The notes under the pieces were generated by a model that was given only the letters and a program-made list of their open reading frames with translations, did not search any database and was not told where the DNA came from. Both the position numbers and the translations under genes were made by a program. A DNA stretch of 64,000 bases from Tigriopus japonicus (Eukaryota; Arthropoda; Copepoda; Harpacticoida; Harpacticidae). The stretch is taken from the NCBI GenBank assembly GCA_010645155.1, contig CM021323.1, positions 5,273,349 through 5,337,348 of the forward strand, given 5' to 3'. Below are positions 20,811 to 35,000 of the stretch, piece by piece (within the stretch, counting starts at the first letter, position 1; every line of letters starts with the position of its first letter).

Positions 20811-23015
20811 ACAAAATTCATTTTTTTAATTGAAATTTTAGGGCTTCATTCAAACTTTCAAAAATCAGGATCCAAATGAACAATGATTTCTAACTCATGA
20901 AGATCATTTTCATATTGCAGCAAAACCAAAGGGAAAATGTTGTGAAATATTTTGTGAAGTCTCAATAAAATTTAAAGGCTTGTAATGGAACTAAAGTTTT
21001 TCATCCGATGCAGCTGATCCAAAACTTTGGCAGCATCTTTTTTGGAACATTTTGTACTTTTAAATTATTCCCGTTTAATTTGTTTTTATGGCAAGTGAAA
21101 CGGCTGAAATAGCAATGAGTTTCTCAAATATACTTCAATCTTTTCTCTTTTTTATTTTTAGGGGATTTTAGTAATTTTTTCCTCTTGTGCTCAATCAGAT
21201 TTTATTTTTTCGGTCTTGTCCTTTCCGTAACGTTTTTGAACGGTCAGAAAATTGTCCATATAGTCAAATCTGTCTATTATAATATTGTTGGACAACACCA
21301 ACATTTGTGTTATATCTTTTTTTTCCAAGTGACCCAATTTGATTACTCCATGTTTTCATTACCCAAGTTGGAGTGCCTCTTTTGGCAGGTTTGCTTGTTT
21401 CCATATCCCATTAAATTTCGATGAGCTCAAACATAGCAAAAAAAACGGCAATTTTTTTTAAAACTAGCGACTGCCAAATGAACCCTATTTTTGAGCTGAA
21501 AACCTTACTCATTCTAAATCTGCTACTCTAGCCAAATTATTGTGATAAAGTTTATAACGCAAATATATTGTCAATCCCTTACGTATTCATTGTGCGAGAA
21601 CCTCCCTGTGAGATAATGAGGTGTTAAATTGACACTATGATGCAACGACGGTGGATAATTTGTACGTTCACACGACAGATAGTAGCCCCATGGGGGTTTT
21701 TCATTGTGTTTGTCTTCATTTCTTACCTTTGTCAAGTCTTCTTTTGTAATTTGAGCACGCCAAATAGAACCACCTCTACTTCAGGATGCTCCTTCTTTAT
21801 CAAGTCTCACGAAGGAAATGAAGAGAACGCCAAAATGAAATACTTAAAGATCATCCACATAACCAACTCTCACACTCACTCACTGACTCGTCTATTCGGT
21901 AATACCAACCAACTTATCTAGATAATGGTGACGATTAGAAGCGGACCATAAACGCAAGAAGCACTCCTGTCAGTGGATCATGTTTTTGGCGATCGCTTAT
22001 TTCGTGCAATTAGATATTTTGACTCGTGTTGTTACAAGAATCATTTTAAGGAAGAAAGAAGCTTCTGGTCTCTATGATCATTTTTTGTTGTGTTTGTATT
22101 TCTTTGAAGGTTAAAAAATGCATTGATGGTAGATTTCCAGTCTCTAATTATGACAATCTTTACTTGATCTCTTTAACAAAGAGATTGAAAAAGATCATTT
22201 TCGTGATTTCGTGTTTAGCACTAGTTCAACCCTTCGATTCAGGATCGACATTGAGAGTATAAACTACAAGTAATTTTGAGCACAATCAAGCAGAATTTGA
22301 AGAGATGATTCGTTTAATTTCATGAAGATTCGAAGTCCCACGCTATTCTCAACTTCTCGTCTCATTTCAATCATGGTACGAGCTTTGTCCTTCTATGGCA
22401 ATTCTTCAACAATGAACGAAGAATGTGGAAATCTACCAAAAGCCCAATTTGCAAAACGAGAATACACAAGGAATTTAAGGATCGTTTGTTTAGGAGATGC
22501 GAATGATTTTTTTCCTACCAGCATGGTCATTCATCCTCATATGTCAACTGTTTGTTTGATCTTTCAAGATCTAATTCAACAGGAGTTCATTAAATTCAAT
22601 TCTACAATTTCAGATGAATCAATTGGTTCTAAATTAAGATCCGGATGTCAAATTCTGACCTTATAGTACAGTACAAGGAGGAGAATCAGGTTCCTCACGG
22701 ATGTTCAAACACTTGAAAATCACGTGTCAATTCAACAAAACTGATGAACTGTGTTTAACAGGCTCCATTTTGATATCCAAACACGATGCATCAAACTTTT
22801 ACATTTAACAAGCTAATTACCATTTGCAAGGAAGCAGTGTCCCTTCGAAATCGAAAAAAAGAACAACACGTTTTTGAATGTTTACGGCTTTCCGTAATGG
22901 CATGACTTTAAGAAGAAAAAAACAATCCTCTTGTTACATCATGATCAAGGTTGTTTTATCTTTTAAAAAACATTATGTAATCTGACGAATGTGGTAAAAC
23001 GCTTCAAGAATCTTT
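20811..23015. other. Intergenic spacer downstream of the SMYD gene
   Basis: No gene supported. Open frames up to 114 codons (22322-22666, +) have no recognisable motif, splice context or compositional bias. Confidence 0.4.
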
Positions 23016-23021
23016 TTTATT
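23016..23021 (-). promoter_or_regulatory. Polyadenylation signal of the SMYD gene
   Basis: AATAAA on the minus strand, 28 bases beyond the stop codon of the SET/MYND gene. Confidence 0.5.
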
Positions 23022-23048
23022 TCATTTTTTCATTCAAAGTTAACAAGT

Positions 23049-26000
23049 TTACTTGCGCCGTTTCTGCTTTGATGACTTTTTAGCATTCAAGGACTCCGTT
23101 TTTGGAGGTTGAAGTACTTCCTTTTGCTCGTTTTTAACAGGTTCAACAATAGACAAGGGAGATTGGGATGAAACAGGGATTGCAGAGCCTAATAAACCAT
23201 CCAAATAGTCGAAATCTCCTGGGGGTTTTGCCTCTTCCGATTTTGTGGTCTTGTTCTGAGATTGAGCCAATTCAAGTTTGGCCTCTTCTTCTTCCTCTTC
23301 TTCGCGTTTTTCTTTTCTCTTTTGAGCTTGATTTCTCATCTCGTCCAACTTCAAATTCATCAACTTTTTTGTATATTCGGCCTCGTACAAGGCTGCTTCG
23401 CATTTGTAGTGAATCGAGGCCTCCAAAGTACCTTCGGGATGATGCTCCAAACATCGAAGGGCTTCCTGAGAAAATCAAACTTGGTTTGTACTCTGTGGGC
23501 TAGGTGAAAGAGAAATTGACTTTCTTATTTATTATTTTTTAATTCACGTAGATTTTGATAACTCACTAGGAAAGGTCTTATTTAACAATCCAAATTATGG
23601 AACCATGGAATCACGTCAAGTTCGTTGAAATATTTTTTTTACAATGTTGACGACACTATTTGTAAAATAAAGGAAGACCATTCCAACGTATGGACAAAAA
23701 TAAAAACATTGATAAAGGCCAGATTTGACTTGCACTTTAAATTTCATATTTTGTTCTGTAAAATTGGCAAAATGAAACTTTTTGTACATTTGTAAATTTC
23801 TTGTTTCAATGTTCGCCTCTACTTAGTTTTTTTTTTCTTCTTTTCTATAAAACTTTTTTCCTATATTTTTCCGTATCCCGGTCAAAAATTCTGATTTTGG
23901 CCGCTCTTTCATAATTTGAGGCAATTTGAAGGAAACAAAATCTACAACCAAAAAAAAAATCACTGAGTTTTCATTTAATTATTTTCTCTCTTTGACACGT
24001 TTTAATGAAAGCAGAATAAAAATCAGGCTCTTATCTGGGCCTTTAACAGATAGCTCTTTTTTGCAAAGACTTCCAATGGTTCCTTCTTGCATTTAATGAT
24101 ATAAAGATGACCAAACTTGGAACAAATGAGCATATGAAGTTTGAAAGTAAGTTCTTAATAATTTTACAGTCAGCAACTTTCGGTTCCAGTTTAACCCTCT
24201 TCCGGCCAGACCTGTGTCAATTACTTCTAAAATGTAATAAATTACAATGACATTTACATTGGTCTCAAAAATAATTGAACACAATTACAATTGTGACATC
24301 ACTTTTTACAACTTTGACATTATTTATAAACCAAGCATGAACTCCTTTTTCTCAAGTGCAAAATGTGCAAAGAGCATCACAAACCTGTGAGCTTCTTGTG
24401 AATCAATTTACACACCAAAGAATATTGTAAGGACGGGGGGAAAATCCGCAAAAAATAATCACAGAACTTCTTTTGTATGTGAAATTGTAATTTTAATTCT
24501 TAATTGAAAAATGTCAAGTACACGGGCTCAAATGTAATTAATTACAAATACTTTGGTCTCAAATGTAACTAATTACAATTACTTTGATCTCAAATATATT
24601 AAATTAATTGTAATTACTTTGGTCTCAAATGTAATTAATTACAATTACTTTGATCTCAAATGTAATTCATTGCAATTTCAATTACTTGGCATTTACGTAA
24701 TTGTAATTACATCACAGGTCTGCTTCCGGCCAAACCTTTCGGCTTCAATTAAGAAGCCCAAGTATTCACACAATCTCGCGATTTTGGATGCATACAAAAT
24801 TGTGTGTGCAATCAAATCTCCCTTCTTTTCTCAGAGGAACCCTCCCATTTGAGATCTATTGCCAATTACCTGCAGTGATACGCTTTCGGCCTCAATCAGT
24901 TGAATGAAATCCTCCAATCCGAATCGATCTGCTTCATGGAGAAGTCTACCCAGTTGTAAATGGCACGTTGCGGCTTCGAAGAGAGAAATGCCTGCCATAA
25001 AAGAAAAGGAAAGTCGTTCAGAGCACATTGTTGGAATAACTTGGAAATCCCAACAAAACTTCGGGCACTCATGACATACAGGATCAAAACGGTCTGGGAA
25101 TTCCAAGTAACATTCAAAAGACCTAACTAGTCCTTTTCCAATAGTGCTTAATTTTCTTCAGGCCACCAACTTTTTCCACAAAACCTTGATTGGCTCCTCA
25201 ACTGTTTATCGTCAATGGTCCTTTTTAAAGGCCGGGAATGGTCATTTGTAAACTTTAAGAAGTCTCACCCCGTCGTCGAGAAAGGCCGGGCTCCACTAAA
25301 TCCATGACTTTGCGTATTTCGTCTAAAAGGTCTTTCCGCCTCATGAACATCTCCATCGGGATCTTCTCGGGTTCGAGCCCCATCCTCTCACCCAACTCGA
25401 TGTAGGCCGTGTTCATTGTGACCCTTCCAAGTAGATATAGGAATTTAGGTAGCGAATCAAAATGGACCGCATTCATTTGTCAAATTTCAACTTTTGGCAA
25501 TACAAAGGCTGTCAGGCGTGAGATTGCTATTCTTGGTCAATCTTGAAGGGAATCATCCCGTGGGAAACTAACTTTCATAAAGATCTCTTTTCGAATTGGA
25601 TTTTGAAGCGGTCAGTCAAGATTCGAACTTTTTTCCCGACAAAGAGAGGGTTTTTTTCGATCAGCATTTTTGTGCGAGAGCCTTTACCTGATAAGAGTGA
25701 GGATGTAATGATTGGAATGGAACATTTTCGAGGCCTTTTCCAATAGCTCTTCCCATAAATCCACAGCTTCAATCCGTGTTCCTCGAATCTTGTCCAAGAA
25801 ATAATCCACTAGTTTGTCCACGGCCTCGCCATTGGTCTAATTGGGAAAGATAATTCACGGAAGTAATCCATTATACTTACTGGCTTAAGTATAAAGTATG
25901 AAATGATCAAGAAAAGAGCGCTTTAGATACCTCGAAGGCACAAAGGTCGCAAGTCCAAGAGCTTTTCGGATCTAATGGATGATCAGGCAGGATTACTCCC

Positions 26001-29000
26001 GTTTTGCATCGAAGACAAGAGGTGGCGCTGACATACGATTCATTTTCAGTTGGATCATAGCATCGAGGACATTTACAATCAAAATACCATCCGCTCTTCA
26101 ACTTGGCTCGCCTGAAAAAAGTACAGTAGTCAAGAGACATTTCAGATAATAAAATCAGCAGTTTTGGGTTGCTGTTTTGGGAAAACGTTAATAAGGTATT
26201 GTCTACGAGTCCTATTGTTCTATTATGCCTGGTCATAAATTCGAAATGATTCCCTCAAGACCTCATTTTATTCATGTTTACAGTCCACTAGAAAGGTTAC
26301 CTAGAGCGTTTCCTAATGCTAATGACTGCTAAGAAGCAGTTTAGAAAGTTAAGGTACGAAGCTCAATTTCCAAGGAAGTTGCCAAGGAATTCCCTTTCGA
26401 AAAAGACTTCCAATTAAAGAAAGGCATTCATTGTCTCAAAGAAGCTTAATGCGTCTAATGGTATTATGGTTAATGGTACCTTGAAAGACGGATTTCAACA
26501 GACAAAAAACCCCTGATTTTTTAATACGATCGCGATCCAGTGATCTTCTTTTAATGACAAGATTATACATCATCTTGTTTTTGGTGTGAGTTTGCTGGAG
26601 CTTTTCCGTGTTAAAAACCGTGAATTTACACATGGAAAGTATTACCTAGGTCGTACTGATGTATTTCGAGTTGTTAGTGCTGCCATTTTCGACTCAGATT
26701 TCTTTGTCACTTGCATTTCAAAGAGTCTGGTTCTGCCAAGCTTTTTGAAAAGCATCCTTATTTTGAGAGCACATTGAAAGGCCTAATATTGTTGGAAATA
26801 TTTAGACAACAAAATTAAATTTTTGGTATATTTTTTTCGTTATTCAGGCCACATATTACCTTGATCGTCTCGTTTTGTCAGAATTTACCATCAAACTTTA
26901 ATGGACTCGAACTAACAACAGCCCTGTATGACTGGGACTCCCATGATATAGAGTAAAAGAAGAATATCTGTCGAAGTGAAAATGAGGCTACATATGTACG
27001 TAAAGGCTCTTTATGTAAAAAATGAAAGGGCCCCTACGGAATGCGATAATTACCTCATGTTCGTTGTTTCCAAGGAGCTGACATATTGCTTAGTGATCTC
27101 GTCGCCTTGACAAATGAACATGGTGGCCCGACATTCGTTGGTGTAATCCGGAAGAATGATAGTCTTGGAATTGCTGATGCATCCGTGCGAAATCAAGGCT
27201 GTCACGGGGTACAACGCATGACCAGGGTATTGGGTGACTGACGAGCGCTCATGAGAGGACGAATGAATCTTGACGGAATTCACGTCAATCACGCCAAGGA
27301 CGTGGAAGATCTCCTCTTCAGAGAAGTTCGAGGCCAATCCACAAGTGTTTCGGAGGAAATCCACCACATGCTCCTGGTACAAATTCCAATTGTCTTCCTT
27401 TTTGTGCTCACTCAAGTGGTCCTCCATGCGGAGGATTATGTCGTACTTGCGAGGGTCTTTCAGTTTGTTGAGAAGGACTCGCAAGACTGTGATGTTCCAG
27501 TATTTGGGACTGGCTTGCTCGTAATCGCTCAAGAGGATCTTATCGGCAATCCGACTGAATATTTCACACTCATTGCCACTGTGGTCCTCGCCCAAGCTAC
27601 ACATCTCTTCACACATGGGAAATTGGCACTTGGGACACAAGTAAGAGCCATCTACCTAAGAAAAAACACAAGGAGGAGAGCTTAGCGTTGGATACAGAGA
27701 TGCAAATGTACTGCATACGCACATACAGTCATATTCTGTTAAAATGAAAATTTCAGATTTGAGATGCAGCACAGTTCAAAAGAACTTTAGGGATTGGCGA
27801 ACATGGAAATGAAATTTGCCCATGCCAGATGCATTATGTAGTTATGTTACAACCGATGTTTCTACAGTATTTAGAAGCAACTTGTTTCTACGAGGAGTTT
27901 TTATGAACTTTGGAGAGATTTTTTTTGATTTGAGGGAAAAGATCCTGAGTAAGTAGCGCCCATTCGCACAGACTTGTCCAAAAATTTTGCCAGGACATAT
28001 TTTTGGGTTTTTTTTGGATGGACCTTTGGCCACTCTCTTCCCTAGACCTGAACCACATGGACTTTGAAGTGCAGTCCATTTAAAAGAGGAGAGAAGAGCA
28101 TATCAAAAATCCTGGGCTTCGTAGACATTTCTATGAGGATCAATATCCTCTTATGAAATCACTCCACGCGGGATTTTTAGTTGCACAGCCTCGGCTTTTT
28201 CAGAGAGGTTTCAAGCCATGGTCAGGGCTCAATGAGGTTATATTTAAAATTAGGACTTATTTTGTGTTGCTAATCTTTTGTCAATGTTAGCGCCAGTAAC
28301 AGCCTTCAAAACAAAATACAACTCAGTTTCCAGATATAAATATTTGTCTCAATTATAGTGAATCACTAATCTAGTGAACTCGAATCATTAGAATAATTTT
28401 AATAATCACTCAAAACAATCTAGTGATTAGGGAGCTGCTTTTTAGTTGGTTAAAACTGAACAGAGGTACATTTTTAGGCAGCTTTCTTCCACAAAATAGT
28501 TGCTAAAAAGTGAAAATAATCAATTTATTCGAGAAAAGGTTAAAATAGTCGCTTAAATTGGTGAAAGTTTAAGTACCTTCAGTTTTGTGCCTCTTTTAGC
28601 CAAGAAGTGTATTTAGTTTAGAATGTCGTTGAAGGCAAAAATAGTATAGTACACAGCTTTGTGAACTTTCAATGATTGGGTATCGTAGTTTTATTTAGAG
28701 AATATACGGAATAATTTAAGCCATCTGTATAGGCCAGAAAAAGAATTTATTTTGTGAAGCAATTTACCCATGTAATCCTAATCTCTACTCTCGGCAAATG
28801 GGACTGCATTAGATGATCCATTGAGCTCTCGAAAGATCATTGTGCTTCAACTAGGTTGCAGTTTAGGCCTAAACATGCATTAACTACCTTTGATAAGCGT
28901 GGTTAAACCATGTTCAAAAACGTGTGTAACATCTAGGAAAGTACTCAAGTGTTTTTCGGCAAAAAACATTGGAAAGTCGAATTTTAAGGTGATTGACATT

Positions 29001-32000
29001 ATTTTCTATGACCCCTTGGACTTTAATTGAATAAATATTCGTCGCACGAAACTAACAAAAGTGTTTCACAATTTCCCCACAAAACACGCAAACAATAGAA
29101 AATGTGGAATGGCATAACAATTCCTTGATGACAAATTACGTTTATTGAATCAATTGAGTTATTGATCAATCGAAGAATATAGTTTTAGGTACACTCAGAC
29201 AAAGTATATTTTAAATATGATTAACTCCTTCAAAAACTATGATTTTGTTTTCAAGAACGATTCCACCATCCAAGGTACGCCCGCTCTATTCTCCAAAAGC
29301 ATTCTTACTTTGAGCACCCATAAGAAGGACTAATATTACGGTAATGCATTAGGCAAATAAAACAAATTGTTTGCTACACACTTTTACTGCTTAAATTATT
29401 TAGACTTCAAATTAACTTCATTGTCTCATTTTGTCACAATTTATCTTCAAATTGTGTAGTACAGATCTGCCAATAGTAATCCCATTCCATGTAGCGGTAG
29501 TAAAAAAACACAAACAACCCCAAAAATGTAGGGGACTACAATTTAGAACGACCCTGTGAAGGGTGTCCTTTACTTCTGGAAATACTTGTGGTCCCAACTA
29601 GGATTCGTTCGGATTGACGCAAGAATTTTCGGATTCGGATTTGTTCGGATTTTAGCGCGAATTTTCGGATTCAGATTCGCCAAAACCTGTCGGATTCGGA
29701 TTCGGATTTACGAAATATTTTTCGGATCCGACAAAATCCGAAACCAATCCGAATTTTTTATTTTACTTTCTTATTTCAATTCACAATATTTTTATAATGA
29801 GACCTTTTTTGTTTGATGATTTAAATGCAATCTCCTGCCTTCAACTCTGAATTTTTTTATGACTCCACAAGGTATTTAAATGTTTCAGATTTTGCCAATT
29901 AAATAATAGCATTTGCAGATCAAATATTTCTACATTAAGAGAATCATAGAAAGGTTTTGTAGTAAAAAAAAGCATCAAAAAGTTGCAAAACGTCTTCAAA
30001 GCAAAACCATCCTATTTGAATAAAATTGAAAGATTTTGCCAAGTATTCACCCCTGGATTACAATTAAGTGCGTAAATATCAGCCCACTTGACACCAAACT
30101 GACTTAAAGATAAAAATGTTTTTACCCCATTTAATTACGCAGTTTTTTCTGCATTTGACTGTTGGTATGATTGTGATTTTTTGAATTAATATCGTTTCGT
30201 AAACATTTTAACATATTTGGTTCCTTTTGGGAAATTCTATTGTGCAAAGAGCATTCATTAATTTGCTCTAATTGTCTTGAAATATTTTGCATAGAAAAAC
30301 AAGAAAATGCTTATTTTTTCCTGGAAAATGCAAAAATGTTAAAAAAATCAAGGCTTAATGTGGAAATATTAATAAAATATATTATATTAAAAAGATTGTG
30401 TTATGGGCACTTCTAGTTGAAATGGTGTTGTTATTTCCAATTTAGGCCAAAATAACAAAATAATCAGATTTAAATCGGAATGAGCAAAAAAATTTTGGAT
30501 TAATGTCTGATTGAGCTAAAATTTTCGGATTTTTTCGGATTATCGCCAAATTTTCGGTTTTTTTTTCGGATTTTGCGCCAAATTTTCGAATTCGGATTCG
30601 TTCGGATTGGGCAGAAGATTTTCGGATTCGGATTCGTTCGGATTGGGCAAAACTTTTCGGATTCGGATTCGTTCGAATTGAGTACCAAATTTTCGGATTC
30701 GGATTCGTTCGAATTGAGTACCAAATTTTCGGATTCGGATTCGTTCGAATTGAGTACCAAATTTTCGGATTCGGATTCGTTCGGATTGAATGGAAGCTGT
30801 CGGATTCGGATTCGGATTCGGATTCGGATTAGAGAAATCAAGTTCGGATTGGATTTTGGGCACCTTTCGGATCCGATGCACAGCTCTTGTCCCAACGTAC
30901 GAGCTATAAAGCTATACGAGCTTAAAGACCTATCCAGAAACCATGAAAAGTGAAGAATCTCGGGTTGAGGAGATAAAGTTATGAAAAATTTGATTCAGGA
31001 TAGACCAAAATTGGTTATACAATTTTATGAGAAACAATCAGGGCTCACTTCTAGTCTAAATTGAGTGCCCGTTCTTCCAGGCACTTTATTGAACCTCGAC
31101 ATCCCCAACGGAGAAAGGCTACCATAAGAAAAGTTGCAAGGGGAAAGTTATCATGGACTACGAATGATGATGAATGATTGGAATGTGTACTGTGGTCAGG
31201 TGAGAGTCTCTTCTTTAAGTTCCCACCGCCCAATTCAGCTTGTTATCGATTGTGTGCCTGAAACTTAGCAGATAAAATTACTTTTCCAACTGGCAAGCAT
31301 TCTATAAAGGTCATGGTTTCAGGAATTTTCGGTCCTTTTGGGAATTCAGAACTGCTCTTTGTCCCAACAATAATTCGCAAATGTCCAGGATAATTCGACA
31401 AAACATATTGCAAGGTTTGCATTTCCAACCATGCTAAGAACTTGGCAAATTGGACCTTTGACAAATAAGGCATTAATTCCAACAACTTCCAATGGAATTT
31501 TCATGCAAGATGATGCTTCTTTTTATGCTTCTTTGTGCTAAGAAAATTGACATGAGAATCAATTTCAACAATTTTGGAGAAAAAAGATTGGTTTGCCAAT
31601 TCCTGAAACATCAATCCTTTCGAAATAAGTGGTCAATATTCGAAAAGTCATGGTTTGAGATTAAGGTTGAAACCCTAGAATCCCCAGGCGAATCTATGTC
31701 AAGTAAATTGAAGAAGGATTTTTTCATATGCCAAAATGGGATAAAGTTGTGAAAATATCATGTTTCAAAATGATTTAGAATATTGACGCTGAGCTTTCTT
31801 GACTTTGCTCAAAAACAATTTTATGTTTTTTTTTAAATCAAGAAGCCAACATCGAAAGTGTCAAGTGCCTCAAGACAAAATTTTGGGATGCCAATACCTT
31901 AAACTTGGCAATGTCGGTTGTACCGACAAGAGCCTAAGTCCCCCAATGGGAAAAGCCCCAGACTGTACTTGGGAGCTCATGAAATCCTTGAAGACTGAAG

Positions 32001-35000
32001 GAAAGAGTGGCCCAAGTTTTACTATTTTCCACTTTAGGAGAGGAGAGGCTCCAGGTCCAACAAAATTCTCCTCGAGGACACCAGAGTACCACAAAACATT
32101 TATCTTCAACTTTACATCCAGTAAACTTGCAACTTTCCACTGTATTCCCCCTTTTCACGTGATCCCGAGCACGTTGTACTTCTATCACGTGGCAACTGAA
32201 CATTGTTTGTAAGCATTCAGAGAAGCAAGCATCTCACTCTCATCTCATCATGTCAAACCAATTTCCATTCGGCTTTTAGTGGACAAGTACGGTGATAGTG
32301 TTCCCTTGCAAGAAAAAGGACCACTCTGAACATTTCTTCTTTGAAAACACTACACAGGTTTCATCATAATCTCCTTCGGTCACGCAAGGCAATTAAAAAC
32401 ACCAAGATCTCACCTTTCTCATACATTCAAGACACGAGGGTTTGGATTGATGATTCGGCCCCATAGCCAAAGGATCTTCCCGGAAGATCAGCTCACCTGC
32501 TTCGATATCACGTGCTGCCACCATGTACCTAAATAAAGAGGAAATCACAATATTGATCCACATGCTTGAGCTCGTTTCAATGACGTGGGTCGAGGAGTAC
32601 AGTGGAACAAGACCACATAATTGAATGATTGTTGGGTACGGAAGTTGGGCAGTGAAATGGAATGTATGATGGCATATGCACAAATTGACGCCTTCGAGGA
32701 CTTACAGGTTGTCCATTCTAAATTATAGCGATTAAACCTGATGAACGAAAAGAAAGAGCATGAAAGACTATTTTGATCTAAGGAGTACGCTTCGGTAGAA
32801 ACGGTTTTCCAGGGCCAATCCGCAGTGTTTTCGGCAAAATTATGGGAAGAAAAAGAAGTGAATTTCAATGTCGCACTTTTTCTTCACATTATTCCAAAAA
32901 AATGTTCTTTCAAAGAAACGGCGGAACCTAATTTCGTTTTCATTACTTTTTTTCCATATCAAAGGCTCTTTTGGTCTTTTAATTGATTGGTAAATAAAGA
33001 ATAATAATTGCTAGTGATTTGAATAAATGTTCGTATGGTCACAAACCAGCTCCAGACTTCTCAGTTCTAGCTAAGCAGGCAGACGACGGCGACAGTAGTT
33101 TGATCCGTGACCTTCAGATGACTCAGGCTGTATTTTCTGAATTGACTCTGGGACCAAACTTCAAGCAAGATATTTGCCTTCCAAACAGGGTAGTGCCCTC
33201 TATGACGTTCCTTATGAAACCATCCTTTTTAGGAATGTTGTTAGGTAATCCCTAGTAGAGGGCGGTTTTGGCGACGTCAAAATTGAGATATCTCTATTTC
33301 ATTTATCTATGGTATGGTAGGTGTCATTTCTCTTCGCGAGAAGACTTAATACCAATAGTTGATATTTAACGCTGTTTTGGATTACCATGTTGCGATCGCC
33401 TACATTACATTTACGTTATAAAAATTATATTTCCAGGTAATTGTAATAAATTACATTTGCAATCAAAGTAATTGTAATTTTTACATTTGAGATCAGAGTA
33501 ATTGTAATTTTTACATTTGAGATCAAAGTAGTTGTAATTAATTACTTTTGAGATCAAAGTTATTGTAATTTTTACATTTGAGATCAAAGTAATTGTAATT
33601 AATTAAATTGGAGACCAATGAAATTGTAATTAATTACTTTTGAGACCAATGTAATTGTGACTGATTACATCTTAGAAGTAATTGACACAGGTCTGCCTAC
33701 ATCAAAAATCTAAATTTTTTTGGTGTAAATTTTGGAACTTTCGGGAATTTTGATCAAAATGAGGATAGCTAAGTATTCAAAAGAAAAACTCGCAATTTTT
33801 TCTAACAAAAAATGATTTGGGACCACAATTGATCATCTCCTACTACTTTAATGTTTCCAAATATATTCAATAAAAAGGGGCTTATCTTATCCAAAGTCAT
33901 GTCTAATCAATCCTTCACTTAAAGGTATCTTTTTCCGAGCTAATTTGCAACTTTCAACAAGTATTTTTGAAGCACAAGAGTACCAAGTCTGTTGAAATGA
34001 GAAAGTACCATTGTACCGGAATTCGTGTTCTTAAATAGGAAAGTACCATCTTAATATCAGGTTGTCATTTTCGTCAAATGTCTTGTTCCCGTAATGAAGT
34101 GTATCTTAGATACTTTTCATTATAGTGCAAAGCCTCAAAGCTAACCGAGACAAATAAGATCCAAACCAACATGGTTACTAGAAACCGACTATGAATTGAA
34201 TGCAACGCTAATCTAACGAAAAAAAATCTTGTTAGCGAAGTCTAAGGTTCACTCAGATCAGATTTGAACCAGTCAATCGACCCCATGTGGTTGTAGAAAC
34301 ATAACTCCAAGGGAATTCATTGATTGAAACTTAGTTTACTACCCACGTTATTGGCACGGGTATTAGCGCCAACCATTATAATTTGCCCGAGCTCTGCATT
34401 ATCATGATGTTTATGAAAGTAAGAAGCTCGGATCTACCTTTTTATATCCATTTCGTGACAATGTGGTGGACTCAGCTTAATTCAATCGTCAATTCTATCT
34501 TCATTCATGCATTTCATGTGTTTATGGTAACCATACGACGCTCCCAAAATTCACATAAATGACTTCAAAACAAATCAATTCTATCTTTTTTGCAAATACT
34601 GTACCTTTGGGTGACAAAGAGCCTTTAAATGCTAAAAAGCTAAATGCAATACTATTGACCGAATAATATTGGATTGATGATTCGAACTCTACAGTAAACC
34701 AAATTTTTGTGATGATTCCAATAGAATAAATTTACTTTTCCTCTGAAGAACAATGGCAATTGATAAAAAAAACCTTTGGAGGCTTTTGTGCGCACTTTCA
34801 CAATACTTATCAATACTTTTTAGTGACTTTGAAAACATTTGTCCTCCAAAAATAAAAAGACAATAGACTGTCAAATCCTTGGATTTGAGTCAAATATCAA
34901 TGCAAAAGTGCATAACATCATACTAAATATACTGAAATTTGGAACATTTGTGCTGTTCGATAGTGTAACCAATGTCTTGCATTATTGGAAAACTCTATAG

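Noticed and set aside
22322..22666. 114-codon plus-strand frame
   Set aside because: No motif or codon bias visible; chance frame in a spacer.
30500..30953. Overlapping frames of 113-131 codons with NESESENLVL or FRSDSDSFE-like repeats
   Set aside because: They follow the 36-bp tandem repeat of a hAT element and are open on both strands; not a gene.
31243..32212. Several frames of 80-137 codons on both strands in SMYD intron 2
   Set aside because: Mutually overlapping, no recognisable domain, inside an intron filled with repeats; could be an old pseudogene but cannot be supported.
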